Shown here: piece after piece, positions 1 to 11,971 of the stretch
How the letters are laid out: each line of letters starts with the position of its first letter
Position numbering within the stretch: the stretch's first letter is position 1
From: Prionace glauca
Lineage: Eukaryota > Chordata > Chondrichthyes > Carcharhiniformes > Carcharhinidae
Assembly (NCBI GenBank): GCA_037974335.1
Contig: CM075760.1
Location: 56,600,890 to 56,664,889 of the forward strand
DNA length: 64,000 bases
Direction: 5' to 3'
Program-made: the position numbers and the translations under genes
The notes under the pieces: generated by a model
What the model was told of the DNA's origin: nothing
What the model saw: only the letters and a program-made list of their open reading frames with translations
Databases searched by the model: none

Positions 1-39
1 CATCCCTGTATACTTACCTGCATCGGATATACGGCTTTT

Positions 40-445
40 GTACTCGTTGGAGTTTAAAAGGATGAGGGGGGAATCTTATTGAAACTTACAGGATGCTGCG
101 AAGCCCTGGATAGAGTGGACTTGGAGAGGATGTTTCCATTAATAGGAAAAACTAGAACCAGAGAGGGCACAACCTCAGGGTAAAGGGACAATCCTTTAAA
201 ACGGAGATGAGGAATTTCTTCAGCCAGAGAGTGGGAAATGTGTGGAACTCTTTGATGCAGAGAAGGCTCGGTCATTGTGTGTCTTTAAGACAGAGATAGA
301 TAGGTTCTTGATTAATAAGGGAATTAGGGGGTTATGGGGAAAAGATAGGAGAATGGGAATGAGAAAACTATCAACCATGCCTGAATGGTGGAGTAGACTC
401 GATGGGCCGAGTGGCCTAATTCTGCTCCTATGCTTTATGGTTGTT
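40..445 (+). mobile_element. LINE 3' fragment (CR1-like)
   Basis: This is the 3' end of a non-LTR retrotransposon in sense orientation. The degraded reading resembles the C-terminus of the reverse-transcriptase ORFs seen elsewhere in this window (a stretch like RNFFSQRV and a final block on 'gatgggccgagtggcc'). Frameshifts interrupt it and the 5' part is missing. Confidence 0.6.
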
Positions 446-479
446 TTGGTTACACTTCTGCCCCAGGCTGTTTATGTTT

Positions 480-640
480 ACATGGAAACATACATAGAAA
501 ATAGAAACGGAAGTAGGCCATTCAGCCCTTTGAGCATTCCCTGCCATTCATTATGGTCATGGCTGATCCTCAGATTCAATTCCTAATCCACCCCCCACCA
601 TTAAATCCCCTTAGCCCCAAGAGATATATCTAATTGAAAC
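480..640 (-). mobile_element. LINE 3'-end remnant
   Basis: The block 'aagtaggccattcagccc' matches the reverse complement of the 3' ends of elasmobranch CR1-like LINEs elsewhere in the window. It is a short tail only, with no coding part. Confidence 0.45.
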
Positions 641-724
641 CAAGGTCTACTTCCACTTTTGAGGAGCGGAGCTCCAAAGATAGCATAACAACGTAACCCA
701 AATTATTTACCCCACTAATCTCCC

Positions 725-944
725 CCCCCTGGGGGGCAAAAAATGGATAATTTAACATGGTCAATTCACCTAACCTGAATATCTTTGGACTGTGGGAGAA
801 AACTGGAGCACCCAGAGGAAACCCACACAGACAAGTGGAGAATCTGTAAACTCCACACAGATAGGTAACCAAGGCTGGAATCGAACCCAAGTCTCTGGCG
901 CTGTGAGGCAGGAGTACTAACCACTTTGCCACTGTGCCAGTCAT
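725..944 (-). repeat. tRNA-derived SINE
   Basis: The block contains 'tttggactgtgggagaaaac' and ends in an inverted tRNA-like head carrying a B-box-like 'gaatcgaaccc'. The same repeat occurs at 26.5, 45.9 and in part at 13.7 kb. It lies just upstream of the first zinc-finger exon. Confidence 0.65.
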
Positions 945-971
945 GTAATTCTTTGTAAACTAATTTTACAG

Positions 972-2352
972 GAAATAGAAGAGGGAGATTTGCAGTCTGG
1001 ACAAACAAATCTCACGTCAGACAGAGTCAATCAGTTCATTGGGATTTGTACATCTGAGGGGATTTAATTGACCATCTCAGTTGGAAACTGGTGAGAATCT
1101 GTTTCTTTTCTCCTCCTGTGGGAAGGGATTGATACAGCTGGAAAACATGCTGACACGACAGCGAGCTCGCAATAGTGAGAGTTCATTCACCTGCTCCGTG
1201 TGTGGGAAGAAATTCATGTGTTCGTCCAACCTGCTGGCTCACCAACTCAACCACATCATTCAAAAGCCTCTTCAAAGCTCTGATTCTGGGGAAAGCATTG
1301 AAACCTCTGAGGAACAGGCCCTCCAGCAGCTCCTTCACACTGCCGAGAGACCGTTCAGCTGCTCCCACTGCGGGAAGAGGTTCACTCAGTCCTCCCGCCT
1401 CGCAGAGCACCAGCTCCTTCACACACACGAGAGACCTTTCAGCTGCTCCCACTGTGGGGAGTCGTTCAGTGACTCAGTGCACCTCACTGAGCACCAACAA
1501 GTTCACACCAAGGACAGGCCATTCAGTTGCTCCCAGTGTGGGAAGAGATTCACTCAGTCCTCCCACTGCACCGTTCACCAACAGGTTCATTTTCAGAAGA
1601 GACATTTTAAATGCTTTAAATGTGAGAAGACCTTCAAAAGGAGGATTAGTCTGCTGATACACCAGGGCACTCACACTGGGGAGAGGCCGTACGTTTGCCC
1701 TGTGTGTGGGAAAGCATTTCCTTCTTTACAGCATCTGCTAAGTCACCGGCGTATTCACACCACGGAGAGGGCATTCATCTGCTCTGTGTGTGGGAAGGCT
1801 TTCACAGAGTCATCCAGCCTCCGGAGACACCGCCGCACTCACACAGGGGAGAAGCCGTTCTCCTGTTCCATTTGTGGCAAAAGATTTGCTCAGTTTTCCT
1901 ACTGCAATCAACACCAACACATTCACTCTGATAAGAGACCTTTTCAGTGCTCAGAATGCAATAAGAGCTTTAAAAGAAGTGATGATTTGCTGAAACACAA
2001 ACGCATTCACACCGGGGAGAGACCGTTCCTGTGCTCTGTGTGTGGAAAGAGATTCGCTCAGTCATCTGGCCTGCTGAGGCACCAACGCATTCACACCGGG
2101 GAGAAACCGTTCACCTGCTCTGTGTGTGGGAAGGGATTCACTGATTCATCCTATATGCTGAAACACCAGCGAGCTCACACTGCAACAGAACCGTTCACCT
2201 GTTCCCTGTGTGGGAAGGGATTCACTGATCCATCCCGCCTGCAGAGACACCAGCGAGTTCACACTGGCTCGAAACCGTTCAACTGCTCCATGTGTGGGAA
2301 GGGATTTAATCAGTATTACAGCCTGCTGAAACATAGACGACGTCACGTGTGA
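972..2352 (+). CDS. C2H2 zinc-finger protein, 13 fingers (last exon)
   Basis: Likely nuclear DNA-binding protein with a continuous C2H2 array. The exon begins after a splice acceptor ('ttttacag' ending at 971). An in-frame stop at 1069 precedes the first ATG at 1147, so the coding part is 1147-2352 (401 aa) unless translation starts in an upstream exon by another route. Thirteen C-x2-C...H-x3-H units follow one another with TGERP/TGEKP-type linkers, most complete in the second half. There is a spacer without a finger between fingers 1 and 2 (about residues 35-60). No KRAB, SCAN or BTB domain is visible. The first exon and promoter are not recognised. The family (Kruppel-type C2H2) is certain; DNA target and orthology are not. 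Confidence 0.85.
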
Positions 2353-2409
2353 CCCACAAAGCTGGATTCTGTTGTTCCTGCACCCTGAGATAAACAATAA
2401 CAATTCGAT

Positions 2410-2765
2410 CAAATGAGAGGCAGTGACCCAGTGGAATTATCACAGGACTCAGGGTAAGGCTCTGGGGACCCAGGTTCGAATCCCACCACAATCGATGGTG
2501 AAATTTGTGTTCAATTAAAATCTGGAATTAAAAGTCTGACAAACCTTAACCATTGTCAATTGTGGTAAAAACCCATATGGTTCAGTAACGTCCTTTAGAA
2601 AAGGAAAGCTGCCATCCTTACTTGGCCTGACCTACATGTGAACTCCAGACTGACGGCAATGTGGTTGATTCTCAAATACCCTCTGAAATGGAGGGCAGTT
2701 AGGGATGGGCAAGAAATGCTGGCCCAGCAAGTGATGCCTACATCCCGTAACAATGAATAACAAAA
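2410..2765 (+). repeat. tRNA-derived SINE
   Basis: A tRNA-like head with B box 'ggttcgaatcc' is followed by a body ending near 'gggatgggcaagaaatgctg'. Related copies or parts occur at 13.4, 24.2, 26.2, 50.4 and 60.0 kb. It lies directly 3' of the zinc-finger stop codon and may form part of its 3' UTR. Confidence 0.7.
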
Positions 2766-3530
2766 TATTCCAGTGGCCCTATTCCAGAGCCATTTAACCC
2801 TTTTGATGATCTCCCAGTAGCTGTATATTTTGCTTTTGTTTTCAATTAATGTTACCCTCTCACAGAGAGATATCTGTCTCGTGAGTTTTATATTGTCTAT
2901 AGTTGAAGACTATCTCAAATTGTCAAATTACCCTCAAGACTAGTCATAATTTGGAAATTTGTAATCGATGATGTGTTTAAGTGAAATACACCTCAATTTC
3001 TTTGTTTCACATCATGATTTGTATATCTGTTCTGTATGTTTCCTCTATCCAGCTTGTGGTTTGCCTGTCTGGGAAGTATTTCATCAGATGATATAAAGAG
3101 AGATACAGTCTGGTAACCCACCCTATGGTGACACTGATAATGCTTTTTTTGTCAAGAGGCAGTGCATAGAAAACTATCTTCTGTCACACACTGTCCTGCA
3201 TTGGCCTCGAATGAAGATGACATTTTGCTGTTTAGGATTACCTGAAACTCGTCAGTGACAGACCAGTTTATGCGTGAAATCACTGTGGTTCTCCACATTA
3301 TTCACTCAGGTCTGTGGATTTTATCATGAAAAGGCAGAGATGAATGTGTATTTAAACGGATGGGTCACTGGGTGGCAGAGTGGCTCTTTCACTGAAGGGT
3401 CTTGAGTTCAACCACATCCCACACTTGACTGGGAAAAATCCCTGCCTGGGAAAGAGGGGAAAACCGTATAATAGGGAAAATGGGTTGGAGTTGATGGATT
3501 TTGAAGAGAAAGGAATTAATCCAAACCAGA
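2766..3530. other. No gene seen
   Basis: AT-rich non-coding sequence between the zinc-finger gene and the 3' end of the immunoglobulin-like exons. A short tRNA-SINE-like piece ('gggtcactgggtggcagag') lies near 3360-3460. I see no Ig domain or other exon here. Confidence 0.5.
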
Positions 3531-3542
3531 GTTGGTTAAAAT

Positions 3543-3559
3543 TTTATTCAATATTTATT
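3543..3559 (-). terminator. Two poly(A) signals for the Ig transmembrane exons
   Basis: On the minus strand two AATAAA hexamers lie 11 bases apart (3559-3554 and 3548-3543), about 450 bases below the stop codon of the M2 exon. This is a plausible cleavage and polyadenylation region for the membrane-form transcript. Confidence 0.5.
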
Positions 3560-4004
3560 TTAAAAATTCAGAGAATATTTTTCAGCGACATTTGTTTTAA
3601 GCTAGAAAAGTGAACATAACGATCAAGCTTCACATTGAGAACAGGACACATGCACAGGGAATCCATCAATATTTATACATCTGGTACATACACCAGAAAC
3701 AGAAAACAGGATCTTAATAGAAAGAGGAATTATCAGATGCGAATGAGGAATGAGAAAAGTTTCTTAATAATAAATGCTATTAAAACTATTAACCACAATT
3801 ACATTCTAACAAAAATGCCTCGTACATTTCACACTGAAAACTGAAATAATGTCTATCATTACCTCAGTTACAGATTCAGAATGACAACCTGAGAATTTTT
3901 TTTACTGATAGTCACTGAGAGCAGATATTGTATCTGTGTCATCCAGAGATTTTGATAATCATCTGTGGTAATCTGTGATAATCATACTGCGTTCAAAATT
4001 CAGC

Positions 4005-4016
4005 TCATTGTTTGAT
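4005..4016 (-). CDS. Immunoglobulin heavy chain M2 (cytoplasmic tail) exon
   Basis: A tiny coding exon follows an acceptor reading 'cttttacag' (ending at 4017) and encodes Ile-Lys-Gln-stop. Joined in phase 0 to the M1 exon it gives ...TLVK-IKQ, matching the very short cytoplasmic tails of membrane IgM (Val-Lys in mammals). The 3' UTR runs down to two poly(A) signals near 3550. Confidence 0.6.
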   Translation of the reverse strand: MKQ

Positions 4017-4157
4017 CTGTAAAAGAAAGATACAATATTGAAGCAGATGTTTATGATGCGGGGACATTAATGTTGGAGTTTTTAATCAGTGAAACATTGA
4101 GAGATGTTTCAAATACATTCTGCCAGTGTGAAATGTGAGTGAGTTGAATCATCTCAC

Positions 4158-4285
4158 CTTCACCAGAGTGATGGCAGTGCTGTAGAAAATGCTCAGGAAG
4201 AACAGGACAATGAATGTGGAAGCAGTTGTCCAGATGTTGCTGTTATCATCCTCACTGTCTTCAATCCAGATGTGATCAGTGAAGT
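4158..4285 (-). CDS. Immunoglobulin heavy chain (mu-like) transmembrane exon M1
   Basis: Membrane exon of an Ig heavy chain; in a B-cell receptor this segment would span the membrane and contact CD79. The acceptor ('cccccag' ending at 4286) enters in phase 1 as in Ig constant exons, and the donor AAG|GTGAGA ends in phase 0. The 42 full codons begin with an acidic stretch ([11 protein letters not shown]) and continue [19 protein letters not shown] then AITLVK, close to human mu ([25 protein letters not shown]). No CH domain, J or V is found on the minus strand above it within about 20 kb, where LINEs and a zinc-finger gene lie instead. It may be the end of a gene with a very long intron, or an orphan fragment. 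The isotype (IgM, IgW or IgNAR) cannot be fixed from the membrane exon alone. Confidence 0.8.
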
Positions 4286-4412
4286 CTGGGGGATGGAGAC
4301 CAGGAAATGAAATTAGATTACTTTATTGATCCAGGGAATCTTATTGTTATTTTTCTTTCCCCGTTCTCCTTCATAAACTATTAATGTATTCTCTGTATAA
4401 TTTTCGATATAG

Positions 4413-5210
4413 AACATAGAACATTACAGCGCAGAACAGGCCCTTCGGCCCACGATGTTGCGCCGACCAGTTACAAAACAATGACCCACTAGCCTAAACC
4501 AATCCCTTTTCATCCATAAACCTATCCACAGATCTTTTAAACGCCCCCAAACTAGGTGCATTTACAACTGCAGCTGGCAGGGCATTCCAGTCCCTCACCA
4601 CCCTCTGGGTAAAGAACCTACCCCTGACATCTGTCCTATAACTACCCCCCCTTAATTTAAAATCGTGCCCCCTCGTGTTAGCTTTCTCCATCCTAGGAAA
4701 AAGGCTATCACTATCTACCCTGTCTAAACCTCTAATCATCTTATATGTTTCAATGAGATCCCCTCTTAGCCGCCTTCTTTCCAGCGAAAACAACCCCAAA
4801 TCTCTCAATCTCTCCTCATAGGATCTCCCCTCCATACCAGGCAACATCCTGGTAAACCTCCTCTGCACCCTCTCCAAAGCCTCTACATCCTTCTTGTAAT
4901 GTGGGGACCAGAACTGCACACAAAACTCCAAGTGCGGCCGCACCAGAGATGTGTACAGTTGCATCATGACGCTACGACTCCTAAATTCAATCCCCCTACC
5001 AATAAACGCCAAAACTCCGTATGCCTTCTTAACAACTTTATCTACTTGATTCCCAACTTTCAGGGATCTATGTACACATACACCTAGATCCCTCTGCTCC
5101 TCCACACTATTCAAAGTCCTCCCGTTAGCCCTATACTCAACACATCTGTTATTCCTACCGAAATGAATTACCTCACACTTCTCCACATTAAACTCCATTC
5201 GCCACCTTCA
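4413..5210 (-). mobile_element. CR1-like LINE 3' part
   Basis: The minus-strand reading (5198-4494) is the C-terminal third of a LINE reverse transcriptase: MEFNVEKCEVIHFGR, then LVRPHLEFCVQFWSPHYKKD, and RRFTRMLPGMEGRSYEERL. It ends in a 'tgttctatgttctat'-type tail at the low-coordinate side. The element is 5'-truncated. It lies directly upstream of the Ig membrane exons and may sit in their preceding intron. A related 3' tail lies at 47.94-48.16 kb. Confidence 0.85.
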
Positions 5211-5600
5211 GGGCACTCAGTAGCCAATCTCCATAATTATTTTCACAGCTGATCTTTACATTCCTTGGACAGTCCATGTCAGAAGGACTGAAGATGTTTT
5301 CTTGAGTGTCAGTTCATTTTTGAACACTTCATAGCATTGAAGAATGTTATGACTGATGTGGAGGAACGTTCACTGATCAATGCTTGTTTTCACAGATGTT
5401 TACTGATCTGTAAACTGTGAATGCTGCTGTTTAAGAGCCGGGATGTAATTTCCGATCTTTTCTCATTGATGGTGGAAATGCTTAATAGATCATGAGCTTA
5501 AATTCAGTTTCTCAACGTGTTTATCGATGCAATTTGCATTTGTGTGCATGAGAATCTCATGGTCTGCATTAACGTTTGGCCCTGCGTTAATGTGTGTGCG
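5211..5600. other. No gene seen
   Basis: Unique-looking AT-rich sequence. I read it on the minus strand for an Ig constant domain preceding the membrane exon and found none. A perfect octamer (ATTTGCAT, 5532-5539) is present, without other promoter signs. Confidence 0.4.
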
Positions 5601-6690
5601 TGAGGGTTAATGAACATGTTCATTTTCTTGTGCTTGTTGATTTGTGTTGTTGTGTTTGTGCGTCTGTGTATATTTTATTTGGCTGACATTGTGGATGCAT
5701 GCCTCTTATTGTGTGAAGTCGATACATATTTACTAATGTCACACACAATGTGTGCATGTGTTCATGCCTACTTTAATATGTTGATTTCTGTCACACGGGG
5801 ATGGTTTCCTTCCCATTCTGTGTGAGCCTGTTTCTCAGTCTTTTTGTGCACATGTCTGTTAACATATTAGTGTCTGTATATCCGTGTTGATATCTTCATA
5901 ACGATGTTTGTGTTTCCGTGTGAAGCAATGTGTGCTATGGTGTTCTGTTCTATTTGAGCGTGGTAATGTTTTGTGTGTAAAAGTTTGACTCTCTGGCCAT
6001 CTGTGTGCAGTCTGTTAATGTGTACATATGTATTTTCCATGTTTGCGTGTTAATGTGGAGAACATTACGTGTCTCTGTATCTATATTCCTGTCAGTGTGA
6101 ATATCTAATAACATGTATTCATCTGAATGTATGTATGTGGATCTGCATGCATGTGCTTCTGTCTGGAATGTGAATATGCATGTATCTGTTTGAGCTTGGA
6201 TCTGTGTACCTATTTGCATATGTTTATGCGTGTGTTGTACTTGTGTGTTTGCATTTCTCTGTGTGTGTATGTGTGTTTGTACATATTTGATTATTTACGT
6301 GCATGTTGTTTTTCTGCCTGTTTGTACAAGTGCATGTCAATGAGTGTATGTGTGTGTGTGAGTATGCGTGTGTGTGTGTGTGGTGAGGGAGAGAATGAAT
6401 GTATGTGTGCCTCTGTACATTTGTGCATGGTAGTATTTGTGTCAGAGCGTATTTGTGTGTGTGTGTGTGTATTGTTGTTCGCGTATGTGTTGCCCATGAG
6501 TGTATTTGCGTGAGCGTGCTTGTTTGTGTTCGTTTGTGTATATCTTGTATGAACTTATGGTGTATGAATACATATTTGTATGCATGCATGTTTCTCTGTG
6601 TTTTGTGAATGTATTTATGTGTGTTGTGCACATGTGTGCCTTTGTGTTTGTGCATGAATGTGCTTGTCCGTTTTTCTATATGCCGCCCCT
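5600..6690. repeat. Degenerate GT-rich tract (about 1.1 kb)
   Basis: Low-complexity sequence dominated by tgtgtg, with interruptions such as 'tgcatg' and 'tgtttg'. It yields spurious open frames on both strands (Cys/Val-rich one way, Thr/His-rich the other). Shorter tracts of the same kind occur at 53.17-53.37 and 53.93-54.19 kb. Confidence 0.85.
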
Positions 6691-7290
6691 TTTTTTAAAT
6701 GACTAAGCTAGTCCCAATTGCCTGCATTTGGTCCATATCCCTTGATAGCAATCTTAAGACAAAATTGCACCCGCCTCTACTACTACCTCTGGCAATTTGT
6801 TCCAGACACTCACCATGCTGTGTCTGAAAAGTCACCCCTCTGGACCCTTTTGTATCTCTCCCCTCTCATCTTAAACCTATGGCCTCTAGTTTTAGACTTC
6901 CCCACCTTTGGAAAAAGATATTGACTATCGAGCTGATCTATGCACCAGAGGAAAAACATCCCAGTCTATCCAGCGTCTCTTTATAACTCAAACCATCAAG
7001 TCCCAGAAGCATCCTAATAAATCTTTTCTGCATTCTTTCTAGTTTAATAATATCCTGTCTATAATAAGGTGACCAGAACTGTGTGCAGTATTACAAGTGG
7101 TCTTGCCAATGTCTTGTGCAACTTCAACAAGACGTCCCAACTCCTGTATTCAATGTTCTGACTAATGAAACCAAGCATGCCGAATGCCTTCTTCACCACC
7201 CTGTCCATCTGTGATTCCACTTTCAATGAGCTATGAACATGTACCCCTAGATCTCTTTGTTCTACAACTCTCCCCAATTCACTACCATTA
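6689..7290 (-). mobile_element. LINE A, 3' part (interrupted by LINE B)
   Basis: Antisense CR1-like LINE sequence. The degraded translation includes VEQRDLGVHVHSSLKVESQMDRVVKKAFGML, cited here as pieces of the family's 'QRDLGV' and 'VVKKA' motifs. The sequence stops at '...actaccatta', where a second LINE begins, and resumes at about 11039. Confidence 0.75.
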
Positions 7291-10200
7291 AGAACATAAG
7301 AAATAGGAGCAGGAGTAGGCCATCTGGCCCTTCGAGCCTGCCCCGCCATTCAATAAGATCATGGCTGATCTGTCGTGACTCAGCTCCACCTTCCTGCCTC
7401 TCCCCATAACCCTTAATCCCTTCTCTTATCAAAAACCCATCAACCCGTTTCTTAAAAATATTTAGCGAGGCAGCCTCCACCACTTCAACGGGCAGAGAAT
7501 TCCAGAGATTCACCACTCTTTGAGTGAAGAAGTTCCTCCTCAACTCTGTTCTAAACTGCCCCCCCCTTTATCTTGAGGCTGTGCCCCCTAGTCCTACTGT
7601 CTTTTTTGAGCGGGAAGAGTCTCTCCACCTCTATCCTATCCATCCCATATCATCTTATACGTCTCAATGAGATCTCCCCTCATTCTTCTAAACTCTAACG
7701 AGTACAAGCCTAGTTTATTCAGCCTCTCCTCATAGCTCAATCCCCTCAACTCCGGTATCAGCCGAGTAAACCTCCTCTGCACTCCCTCCAGGTCCAAAAT
7801 ATCCTTGCGCAGGTGCGGCGCCCAAAACTGCACACAGTACTCCAGCTGCGGCCTCACCAATGCCCTATACAGCTGTAGCAAGACCTCCCTACTTTTATAT
7901 TCAATCCCCCTCGCTATGAAGGCCAGCATCCCATTCGCCTTCCTGACCACCTGCTGCACCTGCAAGCTGGGTTTTTGCGACTCATGCACAAGGACCCCGA
8001 GGTCCCTCTGCACCGTCACCTGCTGCAGTTTTTCGCCCCGTAAGTAATAGTCTTTCCTACCATTCCTCCTACCAAAGTGGACCACCTCACACTTGCCAAC
8101 ATTAAATTCCATTTGCCATTTCCTGGCCCATTCGCCCAGCCTATCTAGATCCTTCTGCAGACTCTCCACACCCTCCGCACAATTTGCCTTTCCCCCAATC
8201 TTGGTGTCATCAACAAATTTCGACACCCTGCACTCGGTTCCCTCCTCCAGATCATCTATATAAATGGTAAATAGCTGAGGCCCCAGCACCGATCCCTGGG
8301 GCACCCCACTAGTCACCAACCACCAATCCGAATAGCATCCATTGACCCCCACTCTCTGCCTCCTATTTGACAACCAATCCTCTATCCACGCTAACACCCT
8401 ACCCCCAACTCCATGTCCCCTGACCTTCTGCAATAACCTCTTGTGAGGTACCTTGTCAAACGCCTTCTGAAAATCCAGAAAGACCACATCCACCGGCTCT
8501 CCTCTATCCACTGCCCCAGACACATCCTCATAGAACTCCAGTAAATTTGTCAGACACGACTTCCCTTTAATGAAACCGTGTTGCGTCCGCCCTATCAAGC
8601 AATTCCCCTCAAGATGCCTCGCTATTTCCTCCTTAATGACGGTTTCTAACATTTTACCTACCACAGACGTTAAACTAACCGGCCTATAATTCCCCGCCTT
8701 TTGCCTGGCACCCTTCTCAAACAACAGCGTAACATTAGCCGTTTTCCAATCTTCTGGCACTTCCCCGGAATCCAGCGACGTCTGGAAAATAACCACCAAG
8801 GCTTCCACTATCACCTCCGCCATTTCTTTCAGAACCCTCGGATGCATTCCATCCGGTCCTGGGGACTTGTCCACAATCAGCCCCTCCAGTCTGTCGAGCA
8901 CCACCTCTCTAGTAACAGTCATGTCATTAAGACCCTCCATTCCTACCACCTTTCCATCGCTAACACCCGGCAAATTATCCACGTCCTCCTCCGTGAAGAC
9001 AGAAACAAAAAAGTTATTCAAGACCTTAGCCATATCCCCATCCCCTACCACTAGCTCCCCTTTCTCATCCTCTAAAGGACCAACGTTTACCCTAGCCAGC
9101 CTCTTCCTTTTTATATATTTATAAAAACTCTTGCTATCCTTTTTTATATTAAGTGCTAGCCCAGCCTCATAGCTTCTCCTACCCTCCTTTATCAATTTCT
9201 TTGTCAATCTTTGTTGACATTTAAACCTTTCCCAATCCTCTTCTCGCCCACTGCTCTTAGCTACTCTAAACTCCTCCGCTTTTAATTTAACACTTTCCTT
9301 CACCTCCTTTGTTATCCACGGCTTATTACCTCTCCTCCTACTGTCCTTTTTAACCATCGGAATAAATTTCTGCTGAGCACCAAGAAAGATCTCCTTAAAG
9401 ATCCTCCACTGCTCCTCAGCAGACCTACCTTCCAACGCGCTCCCCCAGTCCACATTCGCCAATTCTTCTCTCATCCTACCATACTCCCCTCTATTCAAAC
9501 AAAGGACGCGTGTCTGGGAACCCACTTTCTCCTCCTCCATCTGCACCAGAAACTCCACCATACAATGATCACTCTCTCCAAGAGGATCCTTCACCGCAAG
9601 GTCCCTAATTCTACCCGCCTCATTACATAGCACCAGATCCAAGATAGCTCGCTCCCTCGTCGGCTCCAACACACACTGTTCAAGGAAATTATCCCGGCAG
9701 CATTCCAAGAACTCCTCCTCGAGCCCACCTCGTCCAACATGGGTCGATCAATCAATATGCAGATTGAAATCTCCCATAACTACTGCCGTCCCATTCCTGC
9801 ACGCTGCACTTATTTGCGCGTTAACAGCCCGCCCCACCTCCAGATCATTATTCGGGGGCGTATAGACGACACCCACTAGCGTCTTCCTCCCTTTTCTGTT
9901 CCTAATCTCCACCCACAACGATTCCATTTTCTGCTCCTTGGCTCCGATATCATCCCTTGCTACCACCTTGATACTATTCTTAATCAGCAGAGCTACGCCA
10001 CCCCCTCTTTCCTCCTGCCTATCCTTCCTAAACACTTGATAACCCTGTACATTCATCTCCCAGTCCCTGTCACCTTGCAGCCATGTCTCTGTAATGGCCA
10101 CCAGATCGTATCCATTTGTGTCGATCTGCGCCATCAGCTCATCCACTTTATTCCGAATGCTTCGTGCATTCAGATAAAGTGCTTTCATCCCAGCCTTCAC

Positions 10201-11038
10201 CTGGACCCTACTTGCCGTAACGCCACCAATTGGGACATCCTTGGCCTCTTCCCTTACCTGTACCCTATCCTTAACTTTAGACCTCATAGCGTCACCTACC
10301 CTCGCACCCTCCCCCCCCCTAATTAGTTTAAAGCCCTGTCTACAGTCCTCTTTACTCGATTCGCCAGCACTCTGGTCCCAGCATGATTCAGACCAACCCC
10401 AACCTGCCCGAACAGGTCCCACCTACCCCAATACTGGTGCCAATGCCCCATAAATTCGAACCCATTCCTCCCACACCAATCCCTGAGCCACCCATTTACT
10501 TCCTTTATCCTATCAACCCTATGCCCGTCTGCCCTCGGTTCAGGCAATAGCCCAGAGATAACCACCTTGTCGGTTCTACTTTTTAATTCCATTCCCAGCT
10601 TCTCATACTCCCTTCCCAGATTCTCAGTCCGCATTTTGCCTATGTCGCCGGCACCCACATGTACTACAACGACCGGGTTCTCACCCTCCCACTCCAGATT
10701 CCTCTGCAGCCCAGCTGCGACATCCTGTACCCGAGCACCAGGCAGACAACACACCCTTCTGTGCACTTTGTCATTGTGACAAAGGACAGTGTCAATACCC
10801 TTCACCCCACTATCCCCAATCACTACTACGTTCCTTTTCCCCTTCTCTTTGCCTATGTCCTGCTGCATCACTGCACCGTGTGCAGTTTGCTCACCAACCT
10901 CTCTTGCCTCGTCCTCTTCCAGACTGGAAGCAAGAACCTCAAACCTGTTATGCAGGTTAAGAGGCTGAGGCCTCCGCTCCTCACCCCCCTTCCTCCTCCC
11001 AGCAGCCCCCTTTTGTCCCTGACCCTTAGATTTAGCAG
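7291..11038 (-). mobile_element. LINE B copy 1 (CR1 clade, 5'-truncated)
   Basis: Non-LTR retrotransposon inserted into LINE A. Its 3' end (7291) is the tail 'ttcttatgttctt'. ORF2 is split: an endonuclease part (10422-9748; NARSIRNKVDEL, TETWLQGD, MGDFNLHID) and a reverse-transcriptase part (9708-7636; GVPQGSVLGP and catalytic box FVDD). ORF1 (10871-10323) keeps the esterase-like block with GDSGVKG and LNHAG but lacks its N-terminus. A stop or frameshift separates the two ORF2 parts and another break lies near the C-terminus, so it looks dead. Target-site repeat 'atta' is seen at both junctions. Confidence 0.9.
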
Positions 11039-11655
11039 ATTAACTAAGCCCTACCCTGGTTTGATCTATCAAAATGCATCACCTCGCATTAAATTAAATT
11101 CCATCTGTCAATCGTCAGCCCACTGGCCCAATTGATCAAGAACCCACTGCAATCCAAACTAACCTTCTTCACTGTCCACTAAGCCACTCACCTTGGTGTT
11201 ATCTGCAAACTTAGTAATCATGCCTCCTAAATTCTCATCCAAATCATTAATACAAATAACAGTGGACCCAGCACCGATCCCTGAGGCACACCGCTGGTCA
11301 CAGGCTTCCAGTTTGAAAAACAACTCTCTGCATCTACCCTCTGGTTTCTGCCATCAAGCTAATTTTGCATCCATTTAACTACCTCACATTGGATCCCGTG
11401 AGATTTAATCTTATGCAACAACCTACTATGTGGTATCTTATCCAAGGCCTTGCTAAAGTTCATGTAGACAACATCAACTGCACTGCCCTCATTTACCTTC
11501 TTGGTTCCCCCTTCAAAAACCTCAAACTTCTGAGACATGATTTTCCACTCTCAAAGCCATGCTGACTGTCCCTAATCAGTCCTTGCCTCTCTAAATGCCT
11601 GTAGATTCTGTCTCTCAGAATACCTTCTACCAGCGTACCCACTACAGATGTGAGG
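11039..11655 (-). mobile_element. LINE A, continuation after LINE B
   Basis: Antisense CR1-like reverse-transcriptase remnants resume exactly where the sequence at 7290 broke off ('attaactaagccctaccc'). The degraded frame holds RT-like pieces such as the region before the catalytic box and DSQHGF. With 6689-7290 it forms one older element split by LINE B. Confidence 0.75.
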
Positions 11656-11855
11656 CTCTTTAAAGTGCATCAAGGTAGAGAAATCCCCAGGGCCTAATGA
11701 AGTGTATCCCAGGACATTGTGGGAGGCTAGAGAGGAAATTGCAAGTCCCCCAGCAGAGATATTTGAACTGACATCCACAGGTGAGGTGCCTGAAGATTGG
11801 AGGGTGGCAAATATTGTGCCTTTGTTTAAAAACAGGGAAGCAAAGTTGTGAGACC
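11656..11855 (+). mobile_element. LINE A 5' piece, inverted
   Basis: Sense-strand LINE sequence that reads through the conserved stretch preceding the RT core (pieces like SPGPNE, TGEVPEDWR and ANIVPLF). In an intact element this lies immediately upstream of the sequence that here runs antisense at 11655-11572, so the 5' part is inverted relative to the rest. This is typical of twin-primed LINE insertion. Confidence 0.65.
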
Positions 11856-11971
11856 GGCCAGTTAAGCAGAAAGAAACTCACTGACCCTCCCACTTCAACT
11901 GTCAGAGTGGACATATTTCAGTGCTGGATGTGATTAACAGCAGCAATAACAGCAGAATCCAATGATTTTAA

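Noticed and set aside
5532-5539. Perfect Ig octamer ATTTGCAT above the Ig membrane exons
   Set aside because: A second copy occurs by chance in the nearby GT-rich tract (about 6213) and there is no V leader, TATA or Ig V exon beside it.
6127-6655. Long open frames on both strands in the GT-rich tract
   Set aside because: They are translations of low-complexity (tg)n sequence, overlap one another on opposite strands and show no domain.
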